Counted from the first letter of the stretch, positions 52,364 to 64,000 are shown. The stretch: 64,000 nt of DNA from Mauremys mutica (GCF_020497125.1 NC_059080.1:49851563-49915562); one strand, 5' to 3'. The notes: a model not told the origin generated them from the sequence alone. A program made the numbers and translations.

Positions 52364-53810
52364 GGCCTGGTCTACACTATGCGTTTAAACCGAATTTAGC
52401 AGCGTTAAACCGAATTAACCCTGCACCCGTCCACACAATGAAGCCCTTTATATCGATATAAAGGGCTCTTAAAACCGATTTCTGTACTCCTCCCCGACGA
52501 GGGGAGTAGCGCTGAAATCGGTATCGCCATGTCGGATTAGGGTTAGTGTGGCCGCAATTCAATGGTATTGGCCTCCAGGCAGTATCCCACAGTGCACCAT
52601 TGTGACTGCTCTGGAAAGCAATCTGAACTTGGATGCACTGGCCAGGTAGACAGGAAAAGCCCTGCGAACTTTTGAATTTCATTTCCTGTTTGCCCAGCGT
52701 GGAGCTCTGATCAGCACAGGTGGCGATGCAGTCCCAAATCCAAAAAGAGCTCCAGCATGGACTATACGGGAGATACTGGATCTGACCACTGTATGGGGAG
52801 ACAAATCTGTTCTATCAGAGCTCCATTACAAAAGACAAAATGCCAAAGCAATTGAAAAAAATCTCCAGGCTATGATAGACAGAGGCCACAGCAGGGACTC
52901 AGCACAGTACTGCGTGACAAGCGTAATGGAAAGCCAAAGAATCAAATGGATGCTCATGGAGGGAGGGAGGGGTTACTGAGGACTCCAGCTATCCCACAGT
53001 CCCCGCAGTCTCCGAAAAGCATTTGCATTCTTGGCTGAGCTCCCGATGCCTGAAGGGTCAAAAACATTTTCCCAGGTGTTTCAGGGTGTATGTCGTCAAT
53101 TTACACCCTTCTCCTCCCCCACCCCGAAAGAAAAGGGAAAAAAATCGTTTCTCGCCTTTTTTCAGTGTCACCCTATGTCTACTGCATGCTGCTGGTAGAC
53201 GGGGTGCTGCAGCGCTGAACACCAGCATCCCCTTTCCGGTGGCAGATGGTGCAAAATGACTGGTAGCCATCGTCATCATCAGCCCGTGAGTCCTCCTGGC
53301 TGGCCTCAGTAAGGTTGACCGGGGGCGCCTGGGTAAAAATGGGAATGACTCCCAGTCATTCCCGGCAGATGGTACAAAAGGCTTGGTAACCGTCCTCATC
53401 ATAGCAGCTGGAGGCTGAGCTCCATCAGCCCCCCCCCCACTTTCATGTCTAAAGAAGACTGTGTACTCCCTGGACTATCATAGCAGCTGGAGGCTGCCTC
53501 CCCCTCATTTTATCTTACTAAAAACTCAGTGTTTCTTATTCCTGCATTCTTTATTACTTCATCACACAAATGGGGGGACACTGCCACGGTAGCCCAAGAG
53601 GGTTGGGGGAGGAGGGCAGCAACAGGTGGGGTTGTTGCAGGGGCACCCCCTAGAATGGCATGCAGCTCATCATTTCTGCGGGATCTCTGGGGCTCTGACC
53701 TGGAACAGCTGTGCTCTCTGGTTCTCTAGTAGACTTGCCCCATATTCTAGGCAGGACTGACTATTTTTAGACAAAACATAAAGAAGGGAATGACTCCCCG
53801 GGTTGTGAAA
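52364..53810 (+). mobile_element. Harbinger-type element, plus orientation, right end missing
   Basis: Starts GGCCTGGTCTACACTA after a TAA. It matches, in inverted orientation, the element at 54983-57116 over about 1.4 kb. Around 52750-52960 a diverged plus-strand reading shows GDKSVLSEL and DRGHSRDSAQYC, recalling the Myb/SANT-like protein carried by autonomous Harbinger elements. Right terminus not found. Confidence 0.75.
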
Positions 53811-54979
53811 CAAAGGCTTAAAGATCTACCACGTTCAAAAAGTTGCTGTATCTGATTTTTAATTTGTTTTAAAAAGCTCTAGATAAATATTTATATGCTA
53901 AAATTAATATCGGCTAGGACGTTTTTTGTTTTGTGGACTGAATGCTGTGCTCATCACACCCATTTTCAGTTTATTCTAGTTCCAACAGCAGAGGGCAGCA
54001 AGTTACCAAACAGATCAGAGAAGGCTAAGAAGCCGGAGCTGTGGGGAGGAGGGGAAGAAACCATGAAGCATTCACCAAAGCCAACCTCAAAGCTTAACCA
54101 GTGTAATGTGGCATGTACCGCTACACTCGTTCCTTCTCCACAAAATTTTTTTTTCTTCCTTTTACACTCTGGGTTGCAGAGAATAGTAACTTCACATTAA
54201 CCTAGAAGTGTTTGACACCAGGCATAATGTCGCATCAGAGTGGAGCTTAGAGCTAAATTATGGTGTTTTGTAGCCTGCTAAGTTAGCTTTCTTTTGGTTG
54301 AGGATTTCATTTTGTTTTACACTAGAAAAAATAATTTAAAAGCAATAATTCCCAATGTAGAGCCAGATTAAATATTAACTAGAGAGAAACAGGGTAGTAT
54401 GAAATTTGAGAGTGGTTCGCTGTTAAGTGTAAAGCTATGCTACATCCCGCTTCTTGCTTTGCCTTCAGTTCTGAACATAATCTAGCCAGATCTTACAGTG
54501 TTCCTGGGATGTGATGTCTATTGACTGAGAGATTAGGTTGCCGCTCTTCTCTGAGCACTATCCAGCAGATCACATCATCTCATTTTGCATGCATTTTTGA
54601 TCAGTGTGGCTGTTTGAGCTCTCTACTTTTTCTTCTGCCATTTGCATATGTTAACTATTCAGTACTCTATGGCTAAGTGACAAATAGACACTAGAACCCA
54701 AACAAGTAACAGCTTTGTTTTGATCTTCTTTCAGGTATGACATCAGTGGCTGGCTCTCCAAGACACTACAGGGGCCATGTCATACTGCTTTAAAAAAAGA
54801 AGAGGGCAAAATTGCAGAAGTTCACAGGGTGACTGGTATTCCTGGCCATTTTTGTTATGATAAAGAGTGCGTCAAATAAAATATGGTGTCTCAAGTTCAT
54901 CCTTTTAAAAAATAGTAGATTGGCTTATCTTGATTCTGTGGAAGTTGATTTCAAAGCAGCATGTGAGAGGGTGTGACAC
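53811..54979. other. Spacer between inverted Harbinger copies
   Basis: AT-rich sequence with no recognised gene or repeat. Confidence 0.35.
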
Positions 54980-54982
54980 TGA

Positions 54983-57116
54983 GGGTACGTCTACACTACG
55001 GGATTATTCCGAATTTACATAAACCGGTTTAACAAAACAGATTGTATAAAATCGAGTGTGCGCGGCCACACTAAACACATTAAATCGGTGGTGTGCGTCC
55101 ACGGTCCGAGGCTAGCGTCGATTTCTGGAGCATTGCACTGTGGGTAGCTATTCCGTAGCTATCCCATAGTTCCCGCAGCCTCCCCCGCCCCTTTGAATTT
55201 CCGGGTTGAGATCCCAGTGCCTGATGCGGCAAAAATCATTGTCGCGGGTGGTTCTGGGTAAATGTCGTCAGTCACTCCTTCCTCTGGGAAAGCAACGGCA
55301 GACAAGCATTTCATGCCTTTTTTCCCTGGATTGCCCTGGAAGATGCCATAGCATGGCAATCATGGAGCCTGTTTCGCCTTTTGTGACTGTCACCGTATGT
55401 GTACTAGATGCCGCTCACAGAGGCGATTCAGCAGCGCTACACAGCAGCATGCTTTTGCTTTTGCATGATAGCAGAGATGGTTATCAGCCATATTGTACCA
55501 TCTACCATACCATAAATTGGTAATAAGATGATCGTGGCTACCAGTCCTTTTGCACTGTTCCATTTGCTGTTGTCATAAGTGCCCCTGGCTGCTCTTAGCC
55601 AGGGGCGCAAAAGCCAAAATTGGGAATGACTCCCTGAGTCAATCCCTCCTTTTTGGTATCTAAAAATAGAATCAATCCTGCCTAGAATATGGGCAAGTGT
55701 ACTAGAGAACCACTGTATCAGAGAACCAGAGAGCACAGCTGCTCTGTGTCAGATCCTGCAGAAATTATGAGCTGTATTCTATTCACAGGGGGTGCTCCTG
55801 CAACAACCCCACCTGTTGATTCCGTTCTTCCCTCAGCCTTCCTGGGCTACCGTAGCATTGTCCCCCCACTTGTGTGATGAAGTAGTAAAGAATGCAGGAA
55901 TAAGACACAGTGACTTGTTAGTGAGATATGAGTGGAAGGCAGCCTCCAGCTGCTATGATAGTCCAGACAGGACAGTAAGGAGTGTGTAGGAGAGGAGCCC
56001 AGCATCCCTCTGCTAGTTCAGGGGCAATTGAATATTTTCTTTACACATGAAGGGTGGGGGCTGATGGAGCTCAGCCCCCTGTTGCTATGTTGACGATGGT
56101 TATCAGCCATACTGTACCATCTACCAGGAAAAATTAGGACCAGGCGCCCTTGATCGACCTAACAGATGCTAGTCAGCATGGTTACCAGTCCTTTTGCACT
56201 GCCCCATGTGCCAATAGGCTGATGATGAGGACGGGTACCAGTCATTTTGTACCATCAGCCATCCATAGCGTGGGGGGAGCAAGGATGTTGGTGTTGAGTG
56301 CTGCACCATCGCGTCTATCTGCAGCATTCAGTAAAGATAGGGTGACATGTAAAAGAGTCAAGAGAGGATTGTTTTCCCTTTCACTTCTGGGGGTGGGTGG
56401 GGGGGTGCGTAAATTGCCTAGCTATGCCCTGACCCACCGCGGACACTGTTTTTGACCCTAGAAGCATTTGGAGCTCAGCCAAGAATGCAAATGCTTTTCA
56501 GAGACTGCAGGAACTGTGGGATAGCTTGAGTCCTCCAGTCCATGAGCGTCCATTTGATTCTTTGGCTTTCCGTTACGCTTGTCACGCAGCAGTGCGCTGA
56601 GTCCCTGCTATGGCATCTGTCTGGAGATATTTAAAAAATGATTTTGAATTTCGTCTTCTGTAACGGAGCGCTGATAGAACAGATTTGCCTGCCCTTACAG
56701 CGATCACGTCCGCATCGTCCATGCGGGAGCTCTTTCTTTATTTTGATTTTTAACTGCATCACCACCCGTGCTGATCGGAGCGCCACGCTGGGCAAACAGG
56801 AAATATTCAAAAGTTCGCGGGGCTTTTTCTGTCTACCTGGCCACTGCGTCCGAGTTCAGATTGCTGTCCAGAGCGGTCAGTGGTGCACTGTGGGATACCG
56901 CCCGGAGGCCAATACCGTCGATCTGCGGCCACACTAACCCCAATCCGATATGGTAATACCGATATTAGCGCTACTCCTCTCGTTAGGGAGGAGTACAGAA
57001 ACCGGTTTAAAGAGCCCTTTATACCGATATAAAGGGCCTCTTAGTGTGGACGGGTGTGGCATTAAATCGGTTTTACACTCCTAAAACCGGTTTAAACGCG
57101 TAGTGTAGACCAGGCT
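54983..57116 (-). mobile_element. Harbinger-type non-autonomous element, full length
   Basis: The ends GGGTACGTCTACACTACG (left) and CGTAGTGTAGACCAGGCT (right) are inverted repeats, flanked by TGA at 54980-54982 and 57117-57119. The 2.1-kb interior is mostly non-coding; short ORFs, including one with GGAPATTPPVDSV at about 55785, are relics of a Harbinger Myb-like gene at best. Orientation is given relative to the plus copy at 52364. Confidence 0.8.
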
Positions 57117-57119
57117 TGA

Positions 57120-58285
57120 CTGCCTGAGGTGGAGGTGCTGGGGCAAAGGAGGGCTTTAGAGAGTGAGCACATCTAACTTACTTTCTCAACCTATTCTAAT
57201 AACTTGATTTTTAATCCACCATAAAATCCTATTTGTCTGACACAATGTGGCCATCTTGGCCAAAGTGGATAGGTTGCTTGGGATGTATATAGGTCTGTGG
57301 GAGGACTCGCTATAATACTTTCACTTCCCTTAGCATTAATGACTCTCTTCTCCTAAAGAGAAGTGAGACCTAAGGGCTGGTGTATATGGGGAAGATGACC
57401 AGAATAAACTGTTCTGCTTCGTGAATTAAGCAAAATGGGAAAAAGGCACTCTTATTTTGGAATAAGAGTGTCCACACAGGGAGCTATTCTGCAATAGCTA
57501 TTCTAGTCAGTTTCCCCAGGTAGACAAGCTCTAAGTGCAGGAAAAGGGTATATGTGACTCTGCAGATGGGAATTGCTATTTTGCCAGACTTGCATTGCTG
57601 AATGATGTAATTACATTTTGATTCTTGATATTTTAGTATTCAGAGCGTTGCAAATTTTATGTTAGAAAAATTAACAATGTGTTCCTGCACTAGCATAAAT
57701 GCTAGCATAAACGGGGTTCAGGAGTTGTTACCACTGTTGTGAAAAGCTGCACTGAGCAGTTTTAGATCACAGTGATAAAAATGCCTGAACTCTGTCTATA
57801 CTAGCACTTTCACCACTGCTGGAAAATTGATCAAAAATTTTCTAGTGTAGATGCATGCAATCAGAGACCAAAATATAGGATGCAGCAGATTTCCTCTGAA
57901 TTTTTCCTCAACTCTGGGTAGACCAGGAAAGAGAGTGTATTATTTTCTGTCCTGTACCTTTAAAAACTAATGTATTCATATAAAAATGAATTACTAACTG
58001 CTGTCTAGATTAGAACATCTAAACTTCCAGTACACCTTACTTTGGTTCACAAGTTATAAGGAAGTGCAAATACTTACATTCCTATATTAACGGAAAGCTA
58101 AGGCATGGTTAATACATTTAATGTTTGAAATTCTGGGCTATCTAGTCCTGTTACATGCACTAGTCTAACAAATGGGGCAGGAAATTCATCTCAGTTTGTC
58201 ACATTCTTATGTTAAGGGATTGGGTTTTGCCTTTCTGAGAAAAGTGGGAGCTTCATCCGATAGAACCAGGGGATTCCTTTGTGCC
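57120..58285. other. Intergenic stretch
   Basis: AT-rich; nothing recognised. Confidence 0.3.
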
Positions 58286-58289
58286 TCTG

Positions 58290-58397
58290 CACTGATTGGG
58301 ATGATTTAGTTGGGGTTGGTCCTGCTTTGAGATGGGGGTTGGACTAGATGACCTCCTGAGGTCCCTTCCAACCCTAATCTGATATGATTCTATGATT
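58290..58397 (+). mobile_element. SINE 3' fragment
   Basis: Contains ggtcctgctttgaga and gttggactagatgacctcct and ends atgattctatgatt, matching the body and tail of the cryptodiran SINE; the tRNA-like head is absent. Confidence 0.8.
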
Positions 58398-59020
58398 GCT
58401 GACCACTCTTCCTCCTTCCAGCCTGTGGCTGGACTGATAGGGGCTACTCTGTTGATGGCTGGCCCTACAGCTCCCACTGCCAACGGTGTGATGGGGAAAG
58501 GATGAGTAAGTGAACACTAGCAGAGGCAGCATTATCTAACTTGGAAAAGTTCCACATGGGTCGGGTATATTTATGGGGAAGGAAATGATGTCACCTCTGT
58601 GGATCTCCTCCCTGACCCACTTCCTCCTCATTTACATTTCAATTTGTGTTCTTGGAAAAAGGAAGGAAAGATGCCACTGAGGTAGCACTGCCCTCTTCCG
58701 AGTCTCCCAGGCAGGAAGGGATCTACTGAGTCGCTGGACCCTGCAAAGCGGTATACCTATCCTTTTCACATCAGTCGGTAAAGCAGATGTGGCTAAGCCA
58801 CTGACCAGCACACACCCGAATGCTGCTGTGGTCCTTGAAGCTTGGTTTTGCTTTCTACTAAGACCTAAATCTGACTTCCTTCTGATTTCCTTGTGGAACT
58901 CTTGCTGCTTTTATATGGGAAGACTTGAAGGGTTAGAGGGTGAATCTAGTCTGAGACATGACTGTAAAAATGGTATTGTGGGGCTCTGTCTGTCTCTGTG
59001 ATCCCAGATCAAGTTTGCTC
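58398..59020. other. Intergenic stretch
   Basis: No gene or repeat recognised. Confidence 0.3.
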
Positions 59021-59387
59021 TGTTATGGATATGACTGGTTCAGTCAGAGACCCACTTGGGACTGTCACCTGATGTGCTGAAATTACTTCTGAGCCCATTT
59101 TCCCTGCCAGCTTGGCCTCCAGAACCTTGTCTTGTTGAGCCAGACATGCTAGCCTGCTGCAACACAGACCCAAGGTCTGAGCCATGCCCCCAAAGCTGCA
59201 GGCTTTAACTGGAAATAGCACAGCAGGTTTCCTATCTCCAGCACCCAGACACCCAGCTCCCAATGGGATCCAAACCCCAAATTAAATTTATTTTACTCTG
59301 TATAAAGCTTATACATGGTAAATCCATAAATTGTCCGCCCTCTATAACAATGATAGAGAGATATGCACAGTTGTTTGCTCCCCCAGG
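59021..59387 (-). mobile_element. LTR (family B), antisense, left piece
   Basis: Matches the start of the LTR at 13054 (gacctccttgagactgtcacct-like sequence through to ccccaggt) and is cut at 59387 by a retroviral LTR. Confidence 0.8.
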
Positions 59388-60740
59388 TGTAGTAAGAGGA
59401 GGTCCTGGGATATAAACCTTGGTATCAGAGGCCCAGTATGAGGCCTAAGGCCTGAACTAAAGTAATGGTCAAGACTTTGCTAACAAAAAGCAAAGTTAAG
59501 CTGTGAGCCAGAGGTAGGCCCTGCTCACAGAAGCTGGCAAGGAAAGGGCTGATGCTGCAAGAAGATACGTACCTAAAAGGTACGTAACACTAGATATCAG
59601 AACATTCACATACTTGCACATTCCACACAGATAACAAGGAACAGGCTGGCCCATCCCAATGACAGGGGCAAAAGGGTAATATGATGGATAGAGTTGTTTT
59701 GATCGAACCAACATGTACAAGGTGAGAGGCAGCACCTTGCTACGTAGAAGGGCTGCACCTCAATACGTCAGGAGTAATGTGTAACTTGTTTGTACCTGTG
59801 TATAAGAATGCATCCCTGGGGTGGTGTCTTTGTCCGGCCGAGGAGGAAGTGGAAAGTCCCGCCACTGACTGAGCCGAGTCCATTGACCGTGGGCGCATAT
59901 TCGTAGTATGCCCTGAGTTAGGCTCAGAAACCTACAGGGAACTATTATTGTGTCCAATATGGCAATAAACCTGGTTGACGTGCCTTCGTACCTTACTAGA
60001 CTCTGTGGTCATTGGGGGTTCTCTTCGGGTCTGCTGTGTCAGCTATCTGCAGAGCTGGGGCAGCACACAGAGGGAGCACACGCACGCAGCTGAGTGATAT
60101 CAACAAGGAGAAAGCAGAGCACCACACCGGTAGCACTGTAACAACACTGGTGATCCCGACCGCTGATCTGGTGAGTAAGCAAACCTGCCGTGGTAAGAAT
60201 CGCAATCCAACATGGCAGCAAACCTCGAGCTAGGGAGCCCCCTGATCCCCTCCCTTATGATCCCCACGGAGTTTGATAACTCTTGGACCTGCTGGATTGC
60301 CAGTAAGGGGGGTCCATATGAATTTAAAAAAGAGAGTGGGGAAACATGGACTGGCATATGTAGAGCAGTGGTAGAAACCGAGGCTCTAAGAAATAGTAAT
60401 AAAAGTAAAAAAGCAAGAATTTTGCAACTCATGTCTATGGCAGTGAGATGGCTTAGACAGCATGCTGGCCAAACAAGTAACAGAAAAAACAGGAGAAGTA
60501 GAAGAGGCAACCCGGGCAGTCGAGCACTGGAAAGCCCAAGCTCTTTTAGCAGGGCAACAGGCAGTCCAGACTCATGATATGCTCGAGCAAGTAAAGCAGG
60601 AAAATAAAAAATTGGAGACAGCTGTAAAAAACCTGCAGAAGCAAAAAGTGCCGTCCCCTGGTGTTCAACGCTCTTCAGGTGCTGTTACGATGCCTGAAGA
60701 ATGGGGACAGATGTGGAAAAAGGTGGCCCTAGTAAAATTA
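59388..60740 (+). mobile_element. Endogenous retrovirus 5' end: LTR, primer site and broken gag
   Basis: A 759-bp LTR (59388-60146) starts TGTAGTAAG and ends AACAACA, with TATAAG at 59801 and AATAAA at 59964-59969. It is followed by a primer-binding site and the start of gag. At about 60741 the provirus is cut by a family-B LTR; pol, env and the 3' LTR are absent. A tRNA-Trp type primer site suggests kinship with alpharetrovirus-like class II elements, but without pol this is weak. Confidence 0.82.
60148..60165 (+). other. Retroviral primer-binding site, tRNA-Trp-like
   Basis: TGGTGATCCCGACCGCTG begins two bases after the LTR end. It resembles the tRNA-Trp site of avian sarcoma-leukosis viruses, with a few differences. 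Confidence 0.65.
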
Positions 60741-60755
60741 AAAGGTGTCTTGTAA
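60212..60755 (+). pseudogene. Endogenous retrovirus gag N-terminus, frameshifted and truncated
   Basis: The ATG at 60212 opens a frame with an N-terminal matrix-like segment that runs to about 60460. The coding then continues in a second frame to about 60740 as a glutamate/glutamine/lysine-rich, coiled-coil-like stretch, so one frameshift separates them. The remaining capsid and nucleocapsid parts are lost where the family-B LTR begins. No myristoylation glycine follows the Met. It sits only about 45 bp after the primer site, a short leader. Inactive. Confidence 0.65.
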
Positions 60756-62131
60756 GATATCATTACAAAGCTTATAATCTACTGAGTGTGGTCATCCTAT
60801 TTGTATAAATGTATCACTCTTGTATCTGAAACTAGAAATATGAAATATAACTCTGAGGGCCTATTGTAATTATGCAAAGTGTGGGCCATTAATGGTGGTT
60901 TGGAATCTTGATGGCTCCCATCAACCAGGACAATTGACTGTGGTTGGCTCTGTTTGCAGGCAGGCTTTCCTGTGAGTCAGGCTGGGAGGAATGAAGGCTT
61001 GAAGTCTTACAGTGACATGTGATCATGTCACTTGGACTGGAATCCATCTTTAACCTGGGGTCTTTCCATTGAGAAGGAGGGGGTGGGAACCCAGAGAGGG
61101 ACAAAGGATTCCTGCCTTATGCAAAAGATATATAAATGGGTGGAACAGAACAAAGGGGGCCATCATGAGGAATCCCCTAGCTACCACCTGAGCTGCAACA
61201 AGAGCTGTACCAGGGGAAAGAATTGTGACCTGTCCTGGAAGGTGTCCAGTCTGATGAAAAAACTTACTGAAGCATCTCTGAGGGTGAGATTATCTGTATT
61301 CAGTTTGATTAGACATAGATTTGCGTGTTTTATTTTATTTTGCTTGGTAATTCACTTTGTTCTGTCTGTTACTACTTGGAAGCACTTAAATCCTACTTTC
61401 TGTATTTAATACAGGAGTCATGAGAAAACCCCTACTTACCACCTGAGATGTCTGCTGGAACTAACAAGAACTGTACCGAGGAAAGGATTGGGTCTAGACT
61501 AGGAAAGACTCTAGCCTGTGAAAGAAGCTTATTGGAACATCTCTGAGGGTGAGATATTACCTGTATTTAGTTTCTTAATGTATTAGGCTTAGACTTGCGT
61601 GTTTTGTTTTATTTTGCTTGGTGACTTACTTTGTTCTGTCTGTTATTACTTGAAACCATTTAAATCCTACTTTTATACTTAATAAAATCACTTTTGTTTA
61701 TTAATAAACCCAGAGTAAGTGATTACTTTTTTTATTAATAACCCAGAATATGTATTAATACCTGGGGGTAGGGGAAACAGCTGTGCATATCTCTCTATCA
61801 GTGTTATAGAGGGTGAACAATTTATGAGTTTACCTTGTATAAGCCTTATACAGGGTAAAATGGATTTATTTGGGTTTTAGACCCCATTGGGAGTTGGACC
61901 TCTGAGCTTTAAAGACAGGTACACTTCTGTAAGTTGCTTTCAGTTAAGCCTGCAGCTGTTAGGGGACGTGGTTCAGACCTGGGTCTGGGTTTGTAGCAGG
62001 CAAGCATGTCTGGCTCAAACCAGGCAGGGTACTGAAGTCCCAGACTGGCAGGGCAGGAAAGCAGGGGCAGAAGTAGTCTTGGCACATCAGGTGGCAACTC
62101 CCCGGGGGTTTCTGTGATCCAACCCATTACA
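60741..62131 (+). mobile_element. LTR (family B), sense, 5'-truncated with an internal duplication
   Basis: Begins inside the LTR at aaaaggtgtcttgtaagata and ends CCCATTACA. TATAAA at 61131-61136 and AATAAA at 61681-61686 fix the orientation. The R/U5-side segment at about 61160-61415 is repeated at about 61420-61685. It is inverted relative to the pieces on either side. Confidence 0.8.
61160..61685 (+). repeat. Tandem duplication of about 255-265 bp inside the LTR
   Basis: Shared phrases recur 255-265 bp apart: accacctgag, catctctgagggtgagat (61273 and 61538), gacatagatttgcgtgtttt-like sequence, and ctttgttctgtctgttact. The copies differ by point changes and small gaps. Confidence 0.85.
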
Positions 62132-62529
62132 CCCACCCCTCCTTCTAAATGGAAAAGTACCAGATTTAAAATGGATTTCATTAACAGGTGACATGGTCAC
62201 ATGTCACTGTAAGACCCCAAGTCTCCATTCCCCATGGGCTGGCCTACACGTACACAGGAGGGCTTTCAAGTAACTAAGGCCATTTACAGCTGTTTGTTTC
62301 TGGAGCACCCTTAATGGCCTCCACTTAATATGTTTACATCGCTGTTACAAGTTTATATCTTATTCTCCTAACTCCAGATATAGAAATAATACATGCAAAC
62401 AAATAGGATGAATACATTTAGTAGATAACAAGCTTTCTAATGACACCACACAAGGGGTTTTTCGTGTAAAGCATATTCCAGTTATGTCATAAGCATATTT
62501 CCATAAAGCATATGGATTGCAACGTCACA
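62132..62529 (-). mobile_element. LTR (family B), antisense, right piece
   Basis: Matches 13887-14281 of the first LTR copy (ggaaaagcaccaggtttaag-like to the end) and finishes AACGTCACA. With 59021-59387 it would make one antisense LTR lacking about 475 bp of its middle. Confidence 0.8.
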
Positions 62530-64000
62530 ATGGAGTCCAACCGTATTTTTTCCCAACTGCAAACTTGTCTTGGATTTTTTGCTGCTTGTACACGGTCAAT
62601 CAATTAAAAACAAAACAGTTCTGTGGGTAAAATGATACCATCGGTGATGGCCTATGCGTTCCCATTGCCTTCAGTAGGTGTGCCAAGGTGTTAATGTAGA
62701 AAGGAAGTAAACAACTACAATGATGCACAAGAAAGGATAGAACCTATTTCCTGCTCTCAGCTGTGCTGGTTTTGCAGGGCTGGTGGGAGTGAAAAGCAGT
62801 ATGTTGTTGTTAAATGATTGACAGCTTATAGCTCATTTGGTTAGGGGCTAGACAAACATGGGAAGATGCAATCCCTGCTGCAAAGTAATAATCTAAAAAA
62901 AGACAAAAGTCAGATAAAGAGTGAAGGACATTTATTTATTTTTTACTCAAGCCAGCAGGTGTGACTGAATATACATGGAGCAGCAATGAGCACTTTTCAG
63001 AGTAGAAATGTACTTTAAATCGGAAGGTAAAGGATTAATGACTTCTTTAAACCTTGACCTTCAGACCTTGGACTGTAGTTTTTCCCAATGGCAAACCCCT
63101 CAGAAGAAAGAACTATTGATCCATGAGTTGTTGGAAGCTCCGGAAGCAAAACTGAACACACAGAGCATTTTCTCCTCTGTAAACATTGAGATTTGTTGTA
63201 TTAATGGGGTGAAAAACATGGACAATAAAATAGGTGTAACAGGGTCAATCTAGCTGCATGTGAACAGAGATGCAATCACAGGACAAGATGGCCACTGTGG
63301 TCCCTGTTCAGGCTGCATTGGTGAAGCAAGTGCTTAAAACTGATCATAGACTGAAATCACTGGAGCAGTTAGCCCAGATTTAGAACAGTCTGAATACTGG
63401 GGATCCCTGAAAGCTCTGAAACTGGAGACATTTGTAGCACAAAGTTCCACTCTGGATAGGCGTAGAAGTATTAGCACATGTTCAGCAAAGAGGCTTGGAG
63501 CAAGGAAAAAGCACTGTTGGATAGATGAACAAAGAGAGAATTCTGGCTGCAGCCAGGGGAAAAAAGACACTCTGAAGTTGCTGGGATTGCTAGAGCTCAG
63601 TTTAGACAATTAAATAAGTTTTTCTTGGAGAGGGATATCCCTGTTCCCTGCAAAGCTCCAGATAAAGTGACAAGTCCCTGATCCTGCAAAGACTTCCATG
63701 TGTAAAGTTAAGCAAGTGTGTAAGTCTTTGCAAGATCAGGGACTTAACTCTTTAATTTTGGGGACTTGGACTCCCATTTAGTAAATGGACAAGATAAAAA
63801 AAGAACAAGGTGGTAAATAAGGATCCTGAGACAGTCAGCCAGGAGGTAGAACAGTACCAGAACTCTAACTTAACATCAAGCCATTATTTAGGTCTAGTTT
63901 TAACTGTTTTCTCTTAGCTAATGAACAACTTCTTGTTAAATTTGTTTGTATGGGAATATGGTTTAGAGAAAGTATATTTAAACCCATAATTCATTTAACA
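62530..64000. other. Intergenic stretch with a hairpin
   Basis: AT-rich, no gene recognised; short ORFs at 63008-63253 and 63334-63609 have no domains. A hairpin lies at 63672-63745. Confidence 0.35.
63672..63745. repeat. Fold-back repeat, 24-bp arms
   Basis: Arms aagtccctgatcctgcaaag... (63672-63695) and its complement (63722-63745) match at 23 of 24 positions around a 26-bp loop. This resembles a dispersed sauropsid fold-back repeat. Confidence 0.8.

Noticed and set aside
53058..53402. Minus-strand 114-codon ORF
   Set aside because: It lies within a Harbinger-type element on the strand opposite the Myb-like remnant and has no domain.

Overview
This is vertebrate nuclear DNA, most likely from a cryptodiran turtle. 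It holds intron-split genes with GT-AG boundaries, a CpG-island promoter, tRNA-derived SINEs whose heads match the cryptodiran Pol III SINE type, near-intact CR1 and DIRS retrotransposons, and many hAT and Harbinger-type elements. The species is not fixed by the sequence; the clade call rests on remembered repeat families.

Host genes. Three conserved neighbours are present in the order known from human 3q29: one coding exon of SMCO1 (398-547, minus), WDR53 (minus; coding exons 26420-26915 and 15787-16371) and FBXO45 (plus; exons at 32164-32421, 33901-34257 and 36389-36574). WDR53 and FBXO45 are divergent and share a CpG-island promoter around 31.6-32.2 kb with YY1-, NRF1- and CRE-like motifs. 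FBXO45 is an F-box/SPRY adaptor that works with MYCBP2; WDR53 is a WD40 protein linked to DDB1-CUL4.

Mobile DNA. 0.4-15 kb, between SMCO1 and WDR53: a solo LTR (2725-3440), a hAT MITE (6424-6730), a SINE-derived hairpin, a MIR-like SINE, and a 3.8-kb CR1 (about 9285-13053) whose ORF2 is broken by a single stop codon. The CR1 abuts an LTR (13054-14281) that carries its own SINE-like insert. 16.4-26.4 kb is one WDR53 intron, mostly filled by a 6.2-kb DIRS element (about 19484-25649) with inverted termini, an internal complementary region, a decayed gag, a frameshifted RT/RNase H and an open tyrosine recombinase.

29.3-31.5 kb is a GC-rich minisatellite of about 45-bp units just beside the shared promoter. 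32.5-33.8 kb, FBXO45 intron 1, holds two hAT MITEs with perfect 8-bp duplications.

38.7-47 kb is layered with MITEs, SINEs and hAT elements nested in one another, plus two solo-LTR-like elements. 47.6-51.2 kb is a decayed BED-finger hAT transposase gene. 52.2-57.1 kb holds Harbinger-type elements in inverted orientation. 59-62.5 kb is a compound of an endogenous retrovirus 5' end (LTR, tRNA-Trp-like primer site, broken gag) and two opposed LTR copies. The rest looks like ordinary non-coding DNA.
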